From Actinomycetes bacterium (GTDB taxonomy: Bacteria; Actinomycetota; Actinomycetes; JACCUZ01): a DNA stretch of 41,687 bases. Made by a program: the position numbers and the translations under genes. This document shows, piece by piece, positions 15,344 through 22,181 of the stretch. Positions within the stretch are counted from its first letter, which is position 1. Every line of letters begins with the position of its first letter. The DNA lies in contig DATHAP010000023.1 in the NCBI GenBank assembly GCA_035489715.1, forward strand, positions 1-41,687, read 5' to 3'. The notes beneath the pieces are model-generated. The model did no database searches. It worked only from the letters and a program-made list of their open reading frames with translations, and was not told the origin of the DNA.

Positions 15344-17248
15344 TCAGGCGACCTCGGCCGGGTCGCGGACGACGGGGCCGTCCTCCTGCGCAGCGAACTG
15401 CGTGCGATAGAGCTCGGCGTAGAGCCCGCCCGCCGCGAGCAGCTCGGTGTGCCGCCCTCGCTCGACCACCCGGCCGTCGTCGACGACGAGGATCTGGTCC
15501 GCCTCGCGCACCGTCGAGAGCCGGTGCGCGATGACCAGGGAGGTCCGCCCCTCGAGCGCGACCTTGAGGGCACGCTGCACGGCGACCTCGGACTCGGAGT
15601 CGAGATGCGCCGTGGCCTCGTCGAGGACGACCACGTCGGGCGCCTTGAGCAGGAGGCGGGCGATCGCGAGCCGCTGCTTCTCGCCTCCGGAGAGCCGGTA
15701 GCCGCGGTCGCCGACCGTCGTGTCGAGCCCGTCAGGCAGCGACGCGACCAGGTCCCAGATCTGCGCGGCGCGCAGGGCGTCGACGAGCTGCTCGTCGGTC
15801 GCGTCGGGCCGGGCGTAGAGCAGGTTGCTGCGGATCGTCTCGTGGAACATGTGCGCGTCCTGGGTCACGACACCGACGACCTCGTGCAGCGACGCGAGCT
15901 TCACGTCGCGTACGTCGCGCCCGCCGACCCGCACCGAGCCCGCGACCGCGTCGTAGAGGCGGCCGACCAGGCTGGTGATGGTGGTCTTGCCGGCCCCGGA
16001 CGGGCCGACGAGGGCGGTCATGGTGCCTGCCGGGACGACGAAGGAGACGCCGTCGAGCACCTGCTGGCTGGGCGCCTGGTCCAGCACGGCGACCGACTCC
16101 AGCGACGCCAGCGACACCTCGTCGGCCGTGGGGTATCGGAACGACACGTCGCGCAGCTCCACGTCGCTGGGCCCGCGGGGCAGCTGCTCGGCGTCCGGCT
16201 TGTCGTCGATCATCGGCGGCAGGTCGAGCACCTCGAAGACCCGCTCGAAGCTCACCAGCGCCGTCATGACGTCGACCTGCACGTTGGACAGCGCGGTCAG
16301 CGGCCCGTAGAGGCGGCCCAGAAGCGCGGTCAGCGCCACCAGGGTGCCGACGCCGATGGTCCCCTCGATCGCCAGCACGCCGCCGAAGCCGTAGATCATC
16401 GCCGTGGCCAGCGAGGCGACCAGCGTCAGGCTGGTGAAGAACACTCGGCCGTACATCGCCTGCTTGATGCCGATGTCGCGCACCCGGCCGGCCTTGTCGG
16501 AGAAGGCCTCGGACTCGTCGGGCATCCGGCCGAACAGCTTGACCAGCAGCGCGCCGGACACGTTGAACCGCTCGGTCATCGTCGTGCTCATCGAGGCGTT
16601 GAGCTGCATCGCCTCGCGGGTGATGGCCTGCAGCTTGCGGCCGACCCAGCGGGCCGGCAGGAGGAAGAGCGGGGTCAGCACAAGGGCGGCGAGCGTGACC
16701 TGCCAGGACAGGACGAGCATGGTGATCAGCACAAGCACCAGGCCGATGACGTTGGACACGACCGAGGACAGCGTCGACGTGAAGGCCTGCTGAGCGCCGA
16801 TGACGTCGGTGTTGAGGCGGCTGACGAGGGCACCGGTCTGGGTGCGCGTGAAGAACGCGACCGGCATCTGCTGCACGTGGGTGAAGACCCGGGTGCGCAG
16901 GTCGTAGATGAGGCCTTCGCCGACTTGCGATGACAGCAGTCGCTGGAAGAGCGTGAGGATCCCGTCGAAGACGGCGAGCCCGGCCACTGCCAGCGCCACG
17001 CCGACCACGACACCGCGGTCGTCCTTGAGCACTCCCTGGTCGATGATCACCTTGAAGAGCAGTGGCAGCGCGACGACGAGCATCGCGTCCAGCACGACGA
17101 GGACCAGGAAGATCGAGACCTGCTTCTTGTAGGGGCGCGCGAACGCGGCGATGCGCGGGATCGTGCCCGGGGCAAGCTTCTTCTTCGCAACCTCACCGTC
17201 ACGGGTGAGGGAGCGCATCGCCGCCCACGGGCTCTGCGACATCGACAC
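15344..17248 (-). CDS. ABC exporter, fused membrane and ATPase domains (ABCB type)
   Basis: The 634-aa half-transporter has a basic N-terminus, six membrane spans (about residues 40-320) and a C-terminal nucleotide-binding domain. The latter has Walker A GPSGAGKTT, Q-loop VTQDAHMFHETI, signature LSGGEKQRLAIARLLL, Walker B VVVLDEATAHLDSES and switch His in IAHRLSTV. An extra insert of about 20 residues lies before Walker A (after FRYPTADE). It should act as a dimer exporting lipids, peptides or drugs; the cargo is unknown. GTG at 17248 was chosen because AGGAGG lies 5 nt upstream; an in-frame ATG follows at 17242. A 16-bp palindrome directly abuts the ribosome binding site, suggesting a repressor. 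Confidence 0.93.
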   Translation of the reverse strand: MSMSQSPWAAMRSLTRDGEVAKKKLAPGTIPRIAAFARPYKKQVSIFLVLVVLDAMLVVALPLLFKVIIDQGVLKDDRGVVVGVALAVAGLAVFDGILTLFQRLLSSQVGEGLIYDLRTRVFTHVQQMPVAFFTRTQTGALVSRLNTDVIGAQQAFTSTLSSVVSNVIGLVLVLITMLVLSWQVTLAALVLTPLFLLPARWVGRKLQAITREAMQLNASMSTTMTERFNVSGALLVKLFGRMPDESEAFSDKAGRVRDIGIKQAMYGRVFFTSLTLVASLATAMIYGFGGVLAIEGTIGVGTLVALTALLGRLYGPLTALSNVQVDVMTALVSFERVFEVLDLPPMIDDKPDAEQLPRGPSDVELRDVSFRYPTADEVSLASLESVAVLDQAPSQQVLDGVSFVVPAGTMTALVGPSGAGKTTITSLVGRLYDAVAGSVRVGGRDVRDVKLASLHEVVGVVTQDAHMFHETIRSNLLYARPDATDEQLVDALRAAQIWDLVASLPDGLDTTVGDRGYRLSGGEKQRLAIARLLLKAPDVVVLDEATAHLDSESEVAVQRALKVALEGRTSLVIAHRLSTVREADQILVVDDGRVVERGRHTELLAAGGLYAELYRTQFAAQEDGPVVRDPAEVA

Positions 17249-17258
17249 GGGCGCCTCC

Positions 17259-17274
17259 TGTAATCACGATTACA
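17259..17274. promoter_or_regulatory. Operator-like palindrome before the ABC exporter
   Basis: TGTAATCACGATTACA is a perfect inverted repeat with 7-bp arms and a 2-bp centre. It touches the AGGAGG ribosome binding site of the exporter gene, so a bound repressor (MarR or TetR type by shape) would block transcription or translation start. No regulator gene is next to it. It is AT-rich against a very GC-rich background, which makes a chance match unlikely. Confidence 0.55.
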
Positions 17275-17342
17275 CCCGTCCAACGCCGAGCGTGGCGGAT
17301 CGCTTCCCGACGGTACGCGCGGGTCCCGACACCGGCGCCGGC

Positions 17343-19700
17343 TCAGCCGCCGGGTGGTGCGTCGAGGCCGTCGCCCGCCGGCTCGTCGAGGCCGTCGCCC
17401 GCCGGCTCGTCGAGCACGTCGCGCACGGCGTGCAGCAGGTCCTCGGCGACGAAGGGCTTGGGCAGCAGCGGATCGCTCGAGGCGGCGCCGCCGAGCGCGT
17501 GCTCCGGGCTGTAGCCCGACATCAGCAGCACCCGCAGCCCGGGGTGCCGGCCGCGCAGCTCGGCGGCGAGCGACGGGCCGTCCATCCCCGGCATGACCAC
17601 GTCGCTGACGAGCAGGTCGGGGGTCCGGGGCATGGCCGCCGCCAGCGCCTGCACCGGGTCGGCGTGGGAGATCACCCGGTAGCCGGCCCGGGAGAGCACG
17701 GCGACCACCAGCGCGCGCAGCTCCGGCGCGTCCTCGACGACGAGCACCAGCTCGCCTTGGCCGTCCAACGGGGCCGGCCGGCGGACCGGCTCGGTCTCGG
17801 GGGCACCTTCGACGACCGGCAGGTAGAGGTCGACGGTGGTCCCGACGTCGGGCAGCGACCGCACCAGCACCGTGCCGCCGGCGCTCGCCGCGACGCCGTA
17901 GACCATGGCGAGCCCGAGCCCGGTGCCCTGGCCGGTCGGCTTGGTCGTGAAGAACGGCTCCAGGGCGTGGGCCAGCGTCTGCTCGTCCATGCCGGACCCG
18001 TCGTCGGTGACCGACATGACGACGTACTCTCCTGCGGCCAGGGTGACCCCCCGGCGCATCGCGGAGTCCTCGTCCACGTGCACGACGCTGGTGGCGATCC
18101 GCAGCCGGCCGCGTCCGGAGCGCATGGCGTCGCGCGCGTTGAGCGCCAGGTTGATGACCACCTGCTCGAGCTGCAGCGGGTCGCCGACCACGAGTGCGGG
18201 GCCCGGCGTCAGGTCGGTCGTGCGCGTCACCCGCTCGCCGAGGCTGGGCTCGATCAGCACCTCGGCCCGGCGGACGACCTCGTTGAGGTCGACGACGACC
18301 TGGCGGCCGGGCTCGCGATGGGCGAAGACGAGCATCTTGCGGGTCAGTGCCACCCCGCGGGCCGTCGCCGCCAGGATCTGCTCGGTCTGGGCCGCCTGCG
18401 GGCTGTCCGGCTCCAGCGATGACTGCAGCATCTCGGCGGTGAGGTTGATGACGGCCAGCAGGTTGTTGAAGTCGTGGGCGACGCCGCCCGCGAGCTGCCC
18501 CAGGCTCTCCAGCCGCTGCAGGTGCTCGACCTCGTGCTGCAGGCGCAGCCGCTCGGCCTCGGCCGCCCGCTCCGTCGTGACGTCGCGCCCGAGCACCAGC
18601 CCGCCGAGGATCTGCCCGTCCCGGTCGTGCATCGGGTAGAGCAGCGTGCGCAGCACCATCTCCTCGCCCGACGCCGTCCGGTGCCGGGCCTCACGCTCGA
18701 AGACCCGCCCGGTGAGCACCGTCTCGTACAACGCCGTCACCCGGTCCACGTCCCCCGGCATGAGGGCGAGCGGCGCCAGGGCGCTCACGTGGCGGCCGAC
18801 CATCTGCTCCTCGGTGAAGCCGGAGAGCTTCTCCGCCGCCGCGTTCCAGCTGGTGACCAGCAGGTCGCGGTCGAAGGTCCCGATGCCGTCGCCGGTCGCC
18901 TCCATCGCGACGGCGAGCCGCGCGGCCGACTCGTAGGCACGGGTCTGCTCGGTGATGTCGGACCAGACGCCCGCGACGCCGTACGTCGTCCCGTCGGCCG
19001 TCCGCAGCGGCACCTTCACGGCGGCCCAGGTGCGTGCCTCGCCGTTGCTGGGCACCTCCTCGACGATCGTCTCGGGTTGGCCGCTGCCCACCACCCGACG
19101 GTCGTTGGCCCACAGCCGGGCACCCACGTCGGGCCCGAAGACCTCCTCGCTGCGCCGCCCGATCAGGTCGGACCGGTGGCCGCGGACCATCTCCTCGAAC
19201 GCGGTGTTGACCATCATCAGCCGGCCGTCGGCGTCCTTCGCGTAGACCGCCACCGGCGCCGCGTCGAGGATCGTCTGCAGCCAGGCCAGCTCCCCGCGCC
19301 CCGCCGTGTCTGCCGCGCGAGGCGGCTCGACCTGGCGGTAGGCAACGACCGCGGCAGCCGACCCCTGGTCGGTGACCGGAGTGGCCCGGCACTCGACCCA
19401 CCGGGACCGGCCGTCGGGCCAGCGCAGCTCCATGGTCGCCGCCGCCCCGCACCCGTCGGCGAGGGCGACCGCGATCGGGTCACCGCCCGGGTCGACGGGT
19501 GCGCCGTGCTCGTCGAACAGGCGGTAGGTCGGGACGCCGGGTGCGCCGTCGGGCCCCTCCTGTCCCAGGCGCAGAAGGCGCGACGCAGCGGCGTTGGCGT
19601 GGCGGAGCGTGCCCTCCACCACCAGGGTGACCGCCAGATCCAGGGAATCGACAGCCAGCACCTGCCAGGGCGGACCCGCGCGCACGGTGCCTTCCGGCAT
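17343..19700 (-). CDS. Hybrid sensor histidine kinase with PAS domains and receiver domain
   Basis: The 785-aa cytosolic protein reads as three PAS-like domains (about residues 12-125, 140-250, 262-375), HisKA with phospho-acceptor His409 in AGGVAHDFNNLL, a HATPase domain (INLALNARDAM N-box; TGLGLAMVYG G-box) and a C-terminal receiver with Asp700 (LLVSDVVMPGMDG) and Lys748 (LPKPF). No membrane span is seen, so it senses an internal signal such as redox or a small ligand. It likely passes phosphate to its own receiver and then to an unknown partner. The start is ATG 19700 with GGAGGGG just upstream; an in-frame start at 19751 would add 17 residues. The tail carries a duplicated DEPAGDGL. Confidence 0.9.
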   Translation of the reverse strand: MPEGTVRAGPPWQVLAVDSLDLAVTLVVEGTLRHANAAASRLLRLGQEGPDGAPGVPTYRLFDEHGAPVDPGGDPIAVALADGCGAAATMELRWPDGRSRWVECRATPVTDQGSAAAVVAYRQVEPPRAADTAGRGELAWLQTILDAAPVAVYAKDADGRLMMVNTAFEEMVRGHRSDLIGRRSEEVFGPDVGARLWANDRRVVGSGQPETIVEEVPSNGEARTWAAVKVPLRTADGTTYGVAGVWSDITEQTRAYESAARLAVAMEATGDGIGTFDRDLLVTSWNAAAEKLSGFTEEQMVGRHVSALAPLALMPGDVDRVTALYETVLTGRVFEREARHRTASGEEMVLRTLLYPMHDRDGQILGGLVLGRDVTTERAAEAERLRLQHEVEHLQRLESLGQLAGGVAHDFNNLLAVINLTAEMLQSSLEPDSPQAAQTEQILAATARGVALTRKMLVFAHREPGRQVVVDLNEVVRRAEVLIEPSLGERVTRTTDLTPGPALVVGDPLQLEQVVINLALNARDAMRSGRGRLRIATSVVHVDEDSAMRRGVTLAAGEYVVMSVTDDGSGMDEQTLAHALEPFFTTKPTGQGTGLGLAMVYGVAASAGGTVLVRSLPDVGTTVDLYLPVVEGAPETEPVRRPAPLDGQGELVLVVEDAPELRALVVAVLSRAGYRVISHADPVQALAAAMPRTPDLLVSDVVMPGMDGPSLAAELRGRHPGLRVLLMSGYSPEHALGGAASSDPLLPKPFVAEDLLHAVRDVLDEPAGDGLDEPAGDGLDAPPGG
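17361..17408. repeat. 24-bp perfect tandem duplication in the kinase tail
   Basis: Two identical 24-bp units lie at 17361-17384 and 17385-17408, followed by the first 6 bases of a third copy. They encode two copies of an 8-residue acidic/Pro-Gly unit after the receiver domain. The perfect identity points to recent slippage, and the copy number may vary between strains. Confidence 0.85.
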
Positions 19701-19789
19701 GTCCCCTCCAGCCGACCCCCCAACGTAACCGCTCCGCGGGTCATGACGCACCCATTCACCCGTGCGGCCCCGGAGCGGGCCCGGAGCGG

Positions 19790-19817
19790 CCTGGGAGCAG
19801 CCCAGGATCGATCCTGG
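19790..19817. terminator. Overlapping palindromes between acyl-CoA dehydrogenase and kinase genes
   Basis: CCTGGG-AGCAG-CCCAGG (19790-19806) and the perfect 16-bp palindrome CCAGGATCGATCCTGG (19802-19817) share the CCAGG segment, so only one can fold at a time. They begin 4 nt after the acyl-CoA dehydrogenase stop on the minus strand. A terminator or mRNA 3'-end stabiliser is plausible, although no T-run follows. Confidence 0.4.
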
Positions 19818-19820
19818 ACC

Positions 19821-20969
19821 TCAGAAGGCACTGATGCCGGTGAGGGCGCGGCCGATCAGCAGCTTCTGCACCTGGCTGGTGCCTTCGTAAAGCGTGGTCA
19901 CCCGGGCGTCGCGGAGGTACTTCGCGGCCGGGTACTCGTCGACGTACCCGTAGCCGCCGTGCACCTGGATGCACGCGTTGGCCACCCGCACCGACGCCTC
20001 GGTGGCGAAGAGCTTGGCCTTCGACGCGGCGAGGGAGTAGCGCTCACCGCGGGTCTTCAGGTCGGCCACAGCCCAGGTGAGCAGTCGCGACGCGTCCACA
20101 TCGACGGCGGAGTCGGCGAGGAGCTCCTGCACAAGCTGGTGCCCCGCGATCGGCTTGCCGAACTGCTCCCGCGACCCGGCGTAGGCCACCATCGCGTCCA
20201 GCGCGGCCTGCCCGATGCCGGTGCACGACGCGGCGATCGACATCCGGCCGTCGTCCAGCGCCGACAGCGCCACCTTGATGCCCTCCCCCTCGGCGCCGAG
20301 GACGGCCTCCTCGCCCACCTCGACGCCGTCGAGCACCAGCTCGGCGGTGTCGCAGGAGCGCAGCCCGAGCTTGCCGTGCAGCGGCGCCGCGGAGAAGCCG
20401 GGGCGGTCAGTGGGCACCAGGAACGCGGACACCCCGCGGGCGCCGGGCCCGCCGGTGCGCGCCATGACGAGGGCGACACCCGCGATGGACCCGTTGGTGA
20501 TGAACACCTTGCGCCCGGAGATCCGCCACCCCGAAGCCTTCCGTTCGGCGGTCGCCCGCAGGTCGGCCGGGTTGGAGCCGTGGTCGGGCTCGGTCAGCCC
20601 GAAGCACCCCAGGACCTCGCCGGTGGCCATTCGGGGGAGCCACTCCTGACGCTGCTCCTCGCTGCCCCAGCGCTGCACCGAGCCGGCGACCAGCCCGAGG
20701 TGCACCGACATGATCGAGCGGACGTTGGCGTCGCCCCGCGCGAGCTCCTCCATGAACAGGCAGTAGGTGAGCGGGTCGGCCCCGCCGCCGCCGTAGGCCT
20801 CGTCGATGGACATGCCGACGAAGCCGGTCTGCCTGAGCCCGTCGAGCGCCTCCTGCGGGAAGCGCTCCTCGCGGTCGTTGCTCAGGGCTCGCGGCACGAC
20901 GACCTCGTCGACCCACTCGCGCACGGCGGCGCGGACGGCCCGCTGGTCCTCGCTGAGAGTCAGCTGCAC
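19821..20969 (-). CDS. Acyl-CoA dehydrogenase
   Basis: The 382-aa flavoenzyme is a standard acyl-CoA dehydrogenase of beta-oxidation or branched-chain amino acid breakdown. Signatures are CFGLTEPDHGSNPADLR, ISGRKVFITNGSIA, QVHGGYGYVDEYPAAKYLRDAR and the catalytic Glu in TTLYEGTSQVQKLLIGR. Electrons go to electron-transfer flavoprotein. The GTG start at 20969 lies 7 nt after the crotonase stop, placing it third in an operon with the small HTH protein and the crotonase. Chain-length preference cannot be read from sequence. Confidence 0.93.
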   Translation of the reverse strand: MQLTLSEDQRAVRAAVREWVDEVVVPRALSNDREERFPQEALDGLRQTGFVGMSIDEAYGGGGADPLTYCLFMEELARGDANVRSIMSVHLGLVAGSVQRWGSEEQRQEWLPRMATGEVLGCFGLTEPDHGSNPADLRATAERKASGWRISGRKVFITNGSIAGVALVMARTGGPGARGVSAFLVPTDRPGFSAAPLHGKLGLRSCDTAELVLDGVEVGEEAVLGAEGEGIKVALSALDDGRMSIAASCTGIGQAALDAMVAYAGSREQFGKPIAGHQLVQELLADSAVDVDASRLLTWAVADLKTRGERYSLAASKAKLFATEASVRVANACIQVHGGYGYVDEYPAAKYLRDARVTTLYEGTSQVQKLLIGRALTGISAF

Positions 20970-20976
20970 CCGGCGA

Positions 20977-21741
20977 TCATCCCGCGCCGCCGGCCAGGTC
21001 GCGCAACCGCCCGGCCTGGGCCGTCCGCTCAGCTGCCTGCTGCTCGGCGTGCGATCGGCCCGCCGCCCCGAGCAGCAGACTCTTCGTGGCCCGCACCGCC
21101 TCGGCCGGCGCGGCCAGCAGCGCGGCCGCCAGGTCGCGGGCGGCCTGGTCGAGCTCCTCGCGACGTACGACGACGCTGGCCAGCCCGATCCGGATCGCCT
21201 CCGCCGCGTCGACCCAGCGTCCGGTCGCGCAGATCTCCAGCGCGCGGGAGTAGCCGACCGCGTCGACCAGTGGCTTGGTGCCGGCCAGGTCGGGCACCAG
21301 GCCGAGGCTGGGCTCCTTCATCGCGAGCTGGGCGTCGTCGGCCAGGACCCGCAGGTCGCAGCCGAGCGCGAGCTGGAACCCGGCACCGACCGCGTGCCCC
21401 TGCACGGCCGCGATGCTCACCACGCGCGTGTCGCGCCACCAGGTGAACGCCTCCTGGAAGCCGGCTATCGTGGCGTCGAGTGCCGCGTCGTCGGAGCCGG
21501 CGAGGGCGGCCAGGCCGGGCTCGTCGCCGGTGCCTGCGCCGAACATCGCCCGGTCCAGGCCGGCCGAGAAGGACTCGCCCTCCCCGCGCAGCACGACGAC
21601 CCGCACGGTGTCGTCGGCGAGCAGGTCGTGCCCGATCGCCGTGAGGTCCCGCCACATCTGCGGGGTCTGCGCGTTGCGCTTGTCGGGCCGGTCGAGCGAG
21701 ACGGTCGCCAGAGCGCCGTCCCGCGCCAGCTCGACGCTCAG
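20977..21741 (-). CDS. Enoyl-CoA hydratase/isomerase (crotonase), probable CTG start
   Basis: The crotonase fold is shown by VSLDRPDKRNAQTP at the N-terminus, the oxyanion-hole segments SFSAGLDRAMF and GHAVGAGFQLALGCDLRV, and AMKEPSLGLVPDLAG, where Asp stands in the usual Glu region. Substrates are enoyl-CoAs; the exact reaction is open. The first in-frame ATG (21657) would remove the conserved N-terminal strand and the RPDKRNA motif, so it is too short. Upstream in frame there is no ATG, GTG or TTG, but a CTG at 21741-21739 overlaps the stop of the preceding gene as CTGA. That gives 254 aa, the family's normal length. Translation is probably coupled to the HTH gene. Confidence 0.85.
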   Translation of the reverse strand: MSVELARDGALATVSLDRPDKRNAQTPQMWRDLTAIGHDLLADDTVRVVVLRGEGESFSAGLDRAMFGAGTGDEPGLAALAGSDDAALDATIAGFQEAFTWWRDTRVVSIAAVQGHAVGAGFQLALGCDLRVLADDAQLAMKEPSLGLVPDLAGTKPLVDAVGYSRALEICATGRWVDAAEAIRIGLASVVVRREELDQAARDLAAALLAAPAEAVRATKSLLLGAAGRSHAEQQAAERTAQAGRLRDLAGGAG

Positions 21742-21947
21742 GACTTCTTGCCGCGGGTTGCGCCGCCGCGACCGCGCAGTGTCACCCCGGACTCGGCCAG
21801 GATGCGGTGCACGAACCCGTAGGACCGGCCGGTCTCGGCCGCGAGCTCGCGGATGCTGGCCCCGCCCGAGTACTTCTTCTTCAGGTCCGCCGCGAGCTTG
21901 CTGCGGTCTCCGCCGGTGATCCGGGCGCCCTTCTTGAGCTCGACCAC
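21738..21947 (-). CDS. Small helix-turn-helix protein (69 aa)
   Basis: This short basic protein reads VELKKGARITGGDRSKLAAD, then KKKYSGGASIRELAAETGRSYGFVHRILAESGVTLRGRGG and a basic tail RGKKS. The middle is a clear helix-turn-helix (SIRELAAETGRSYGFVHRIL), and the whole belongs to a small actinobacterial HTH family of unknown target. GTG at 21947 is the start: AGGAGG lies 5 nt upstream and the known family begins with this Val-Glu-Leu-Lys-Lys. Its stop overlaps the probable CTG start of the crotonase gene, so it is first in a three-gene operon and may regulate it. Confidence 0.85.
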   Translation of the reverse strand: MVELKKGARITGGDRSKLAADLKKKYSGGASIRELAAETGRSYGFVHRILAESGVTLRGRGGATRGKKS

Positions 21948-22058
21948 GCCGGCCTCCTCATCGTCACTCGGCCCGTCGGGTGAGTGGGTCGTGCCGCCAT
22001 GATCGTCGCCCGTGCCCCATCGCGCCATAGGCAGTTGGGGCGGCTCGGTGTTCTGCCC

Positions 22059-22071
22059 GAAAGATCCTTTC
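22059..22071. promoter_or_regulatory. GAAAG/CTTTC palindrome upstream of the HTH gene
   Basis: GAAAG-ATC-CTTTC is a 13-bp inverted repeat about 110 nt upstream of the HTH gene start, in an AT-richer patch. It could be an operator or part of the promoter of that operon. No direct evidence ties a protein to it. Confidence 0.25.
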
Positions 22072-22086
22072 TGCACACCACGACGC

Positions 22087-22160
22087 GATCGTTTGCGACG
22101 CGTTCGTCGACGACACGCCGTGTCGACGGCGTGTCGCAGCCGCGGACGTCGCAAACGATC
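22087..22160. repeat. 74-bp nested palindrome
   Basis: Outer arms GATCGTTTGCGACG (22087-22100) and CGTCGCAAACGATC (22147-22160) are perfect 14-bp complements. Inside, GACACGCCG (22112-22120) and CGGCGTGTC (22127-22135) form a perfect 9-bp stem around TGTCGA. Both pairs share the same centre, and the two unpaired stretches are each 11 nt. The element lies between the ABC-F stop and the HTH operon. It may be a palindromic intergenic repeat, a miniature mobile element or a terminator; there is no T-run. A 10-mer of the arm, TCGCAAACGA, recurs at 31565-31574 in the sufR promoter. Confidence 0.8.
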
Positions 22161-22181
22161 TTGCAGTCGGCCGACCCGGCG

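Noticed and set aside
14135-16933. Very long open frame on the plus strand (over 900 codons)
   Set aside because: It is the complement of the acyl-CoA dehydrogenase and ABC exporter genes. High GC at third codon positions leaves the antisense frames free of stops; the translation is His/Gly/Arg-rich with no domain.
18474-21446. Open frame of nearly 1000 codons on the plus strand
   Set aside because: It runs antisense through the hybrid kinase, an acyl-CoA dehydrogenase and the crotonase gene. It has low complexity, no motif and no ribosome binding site.
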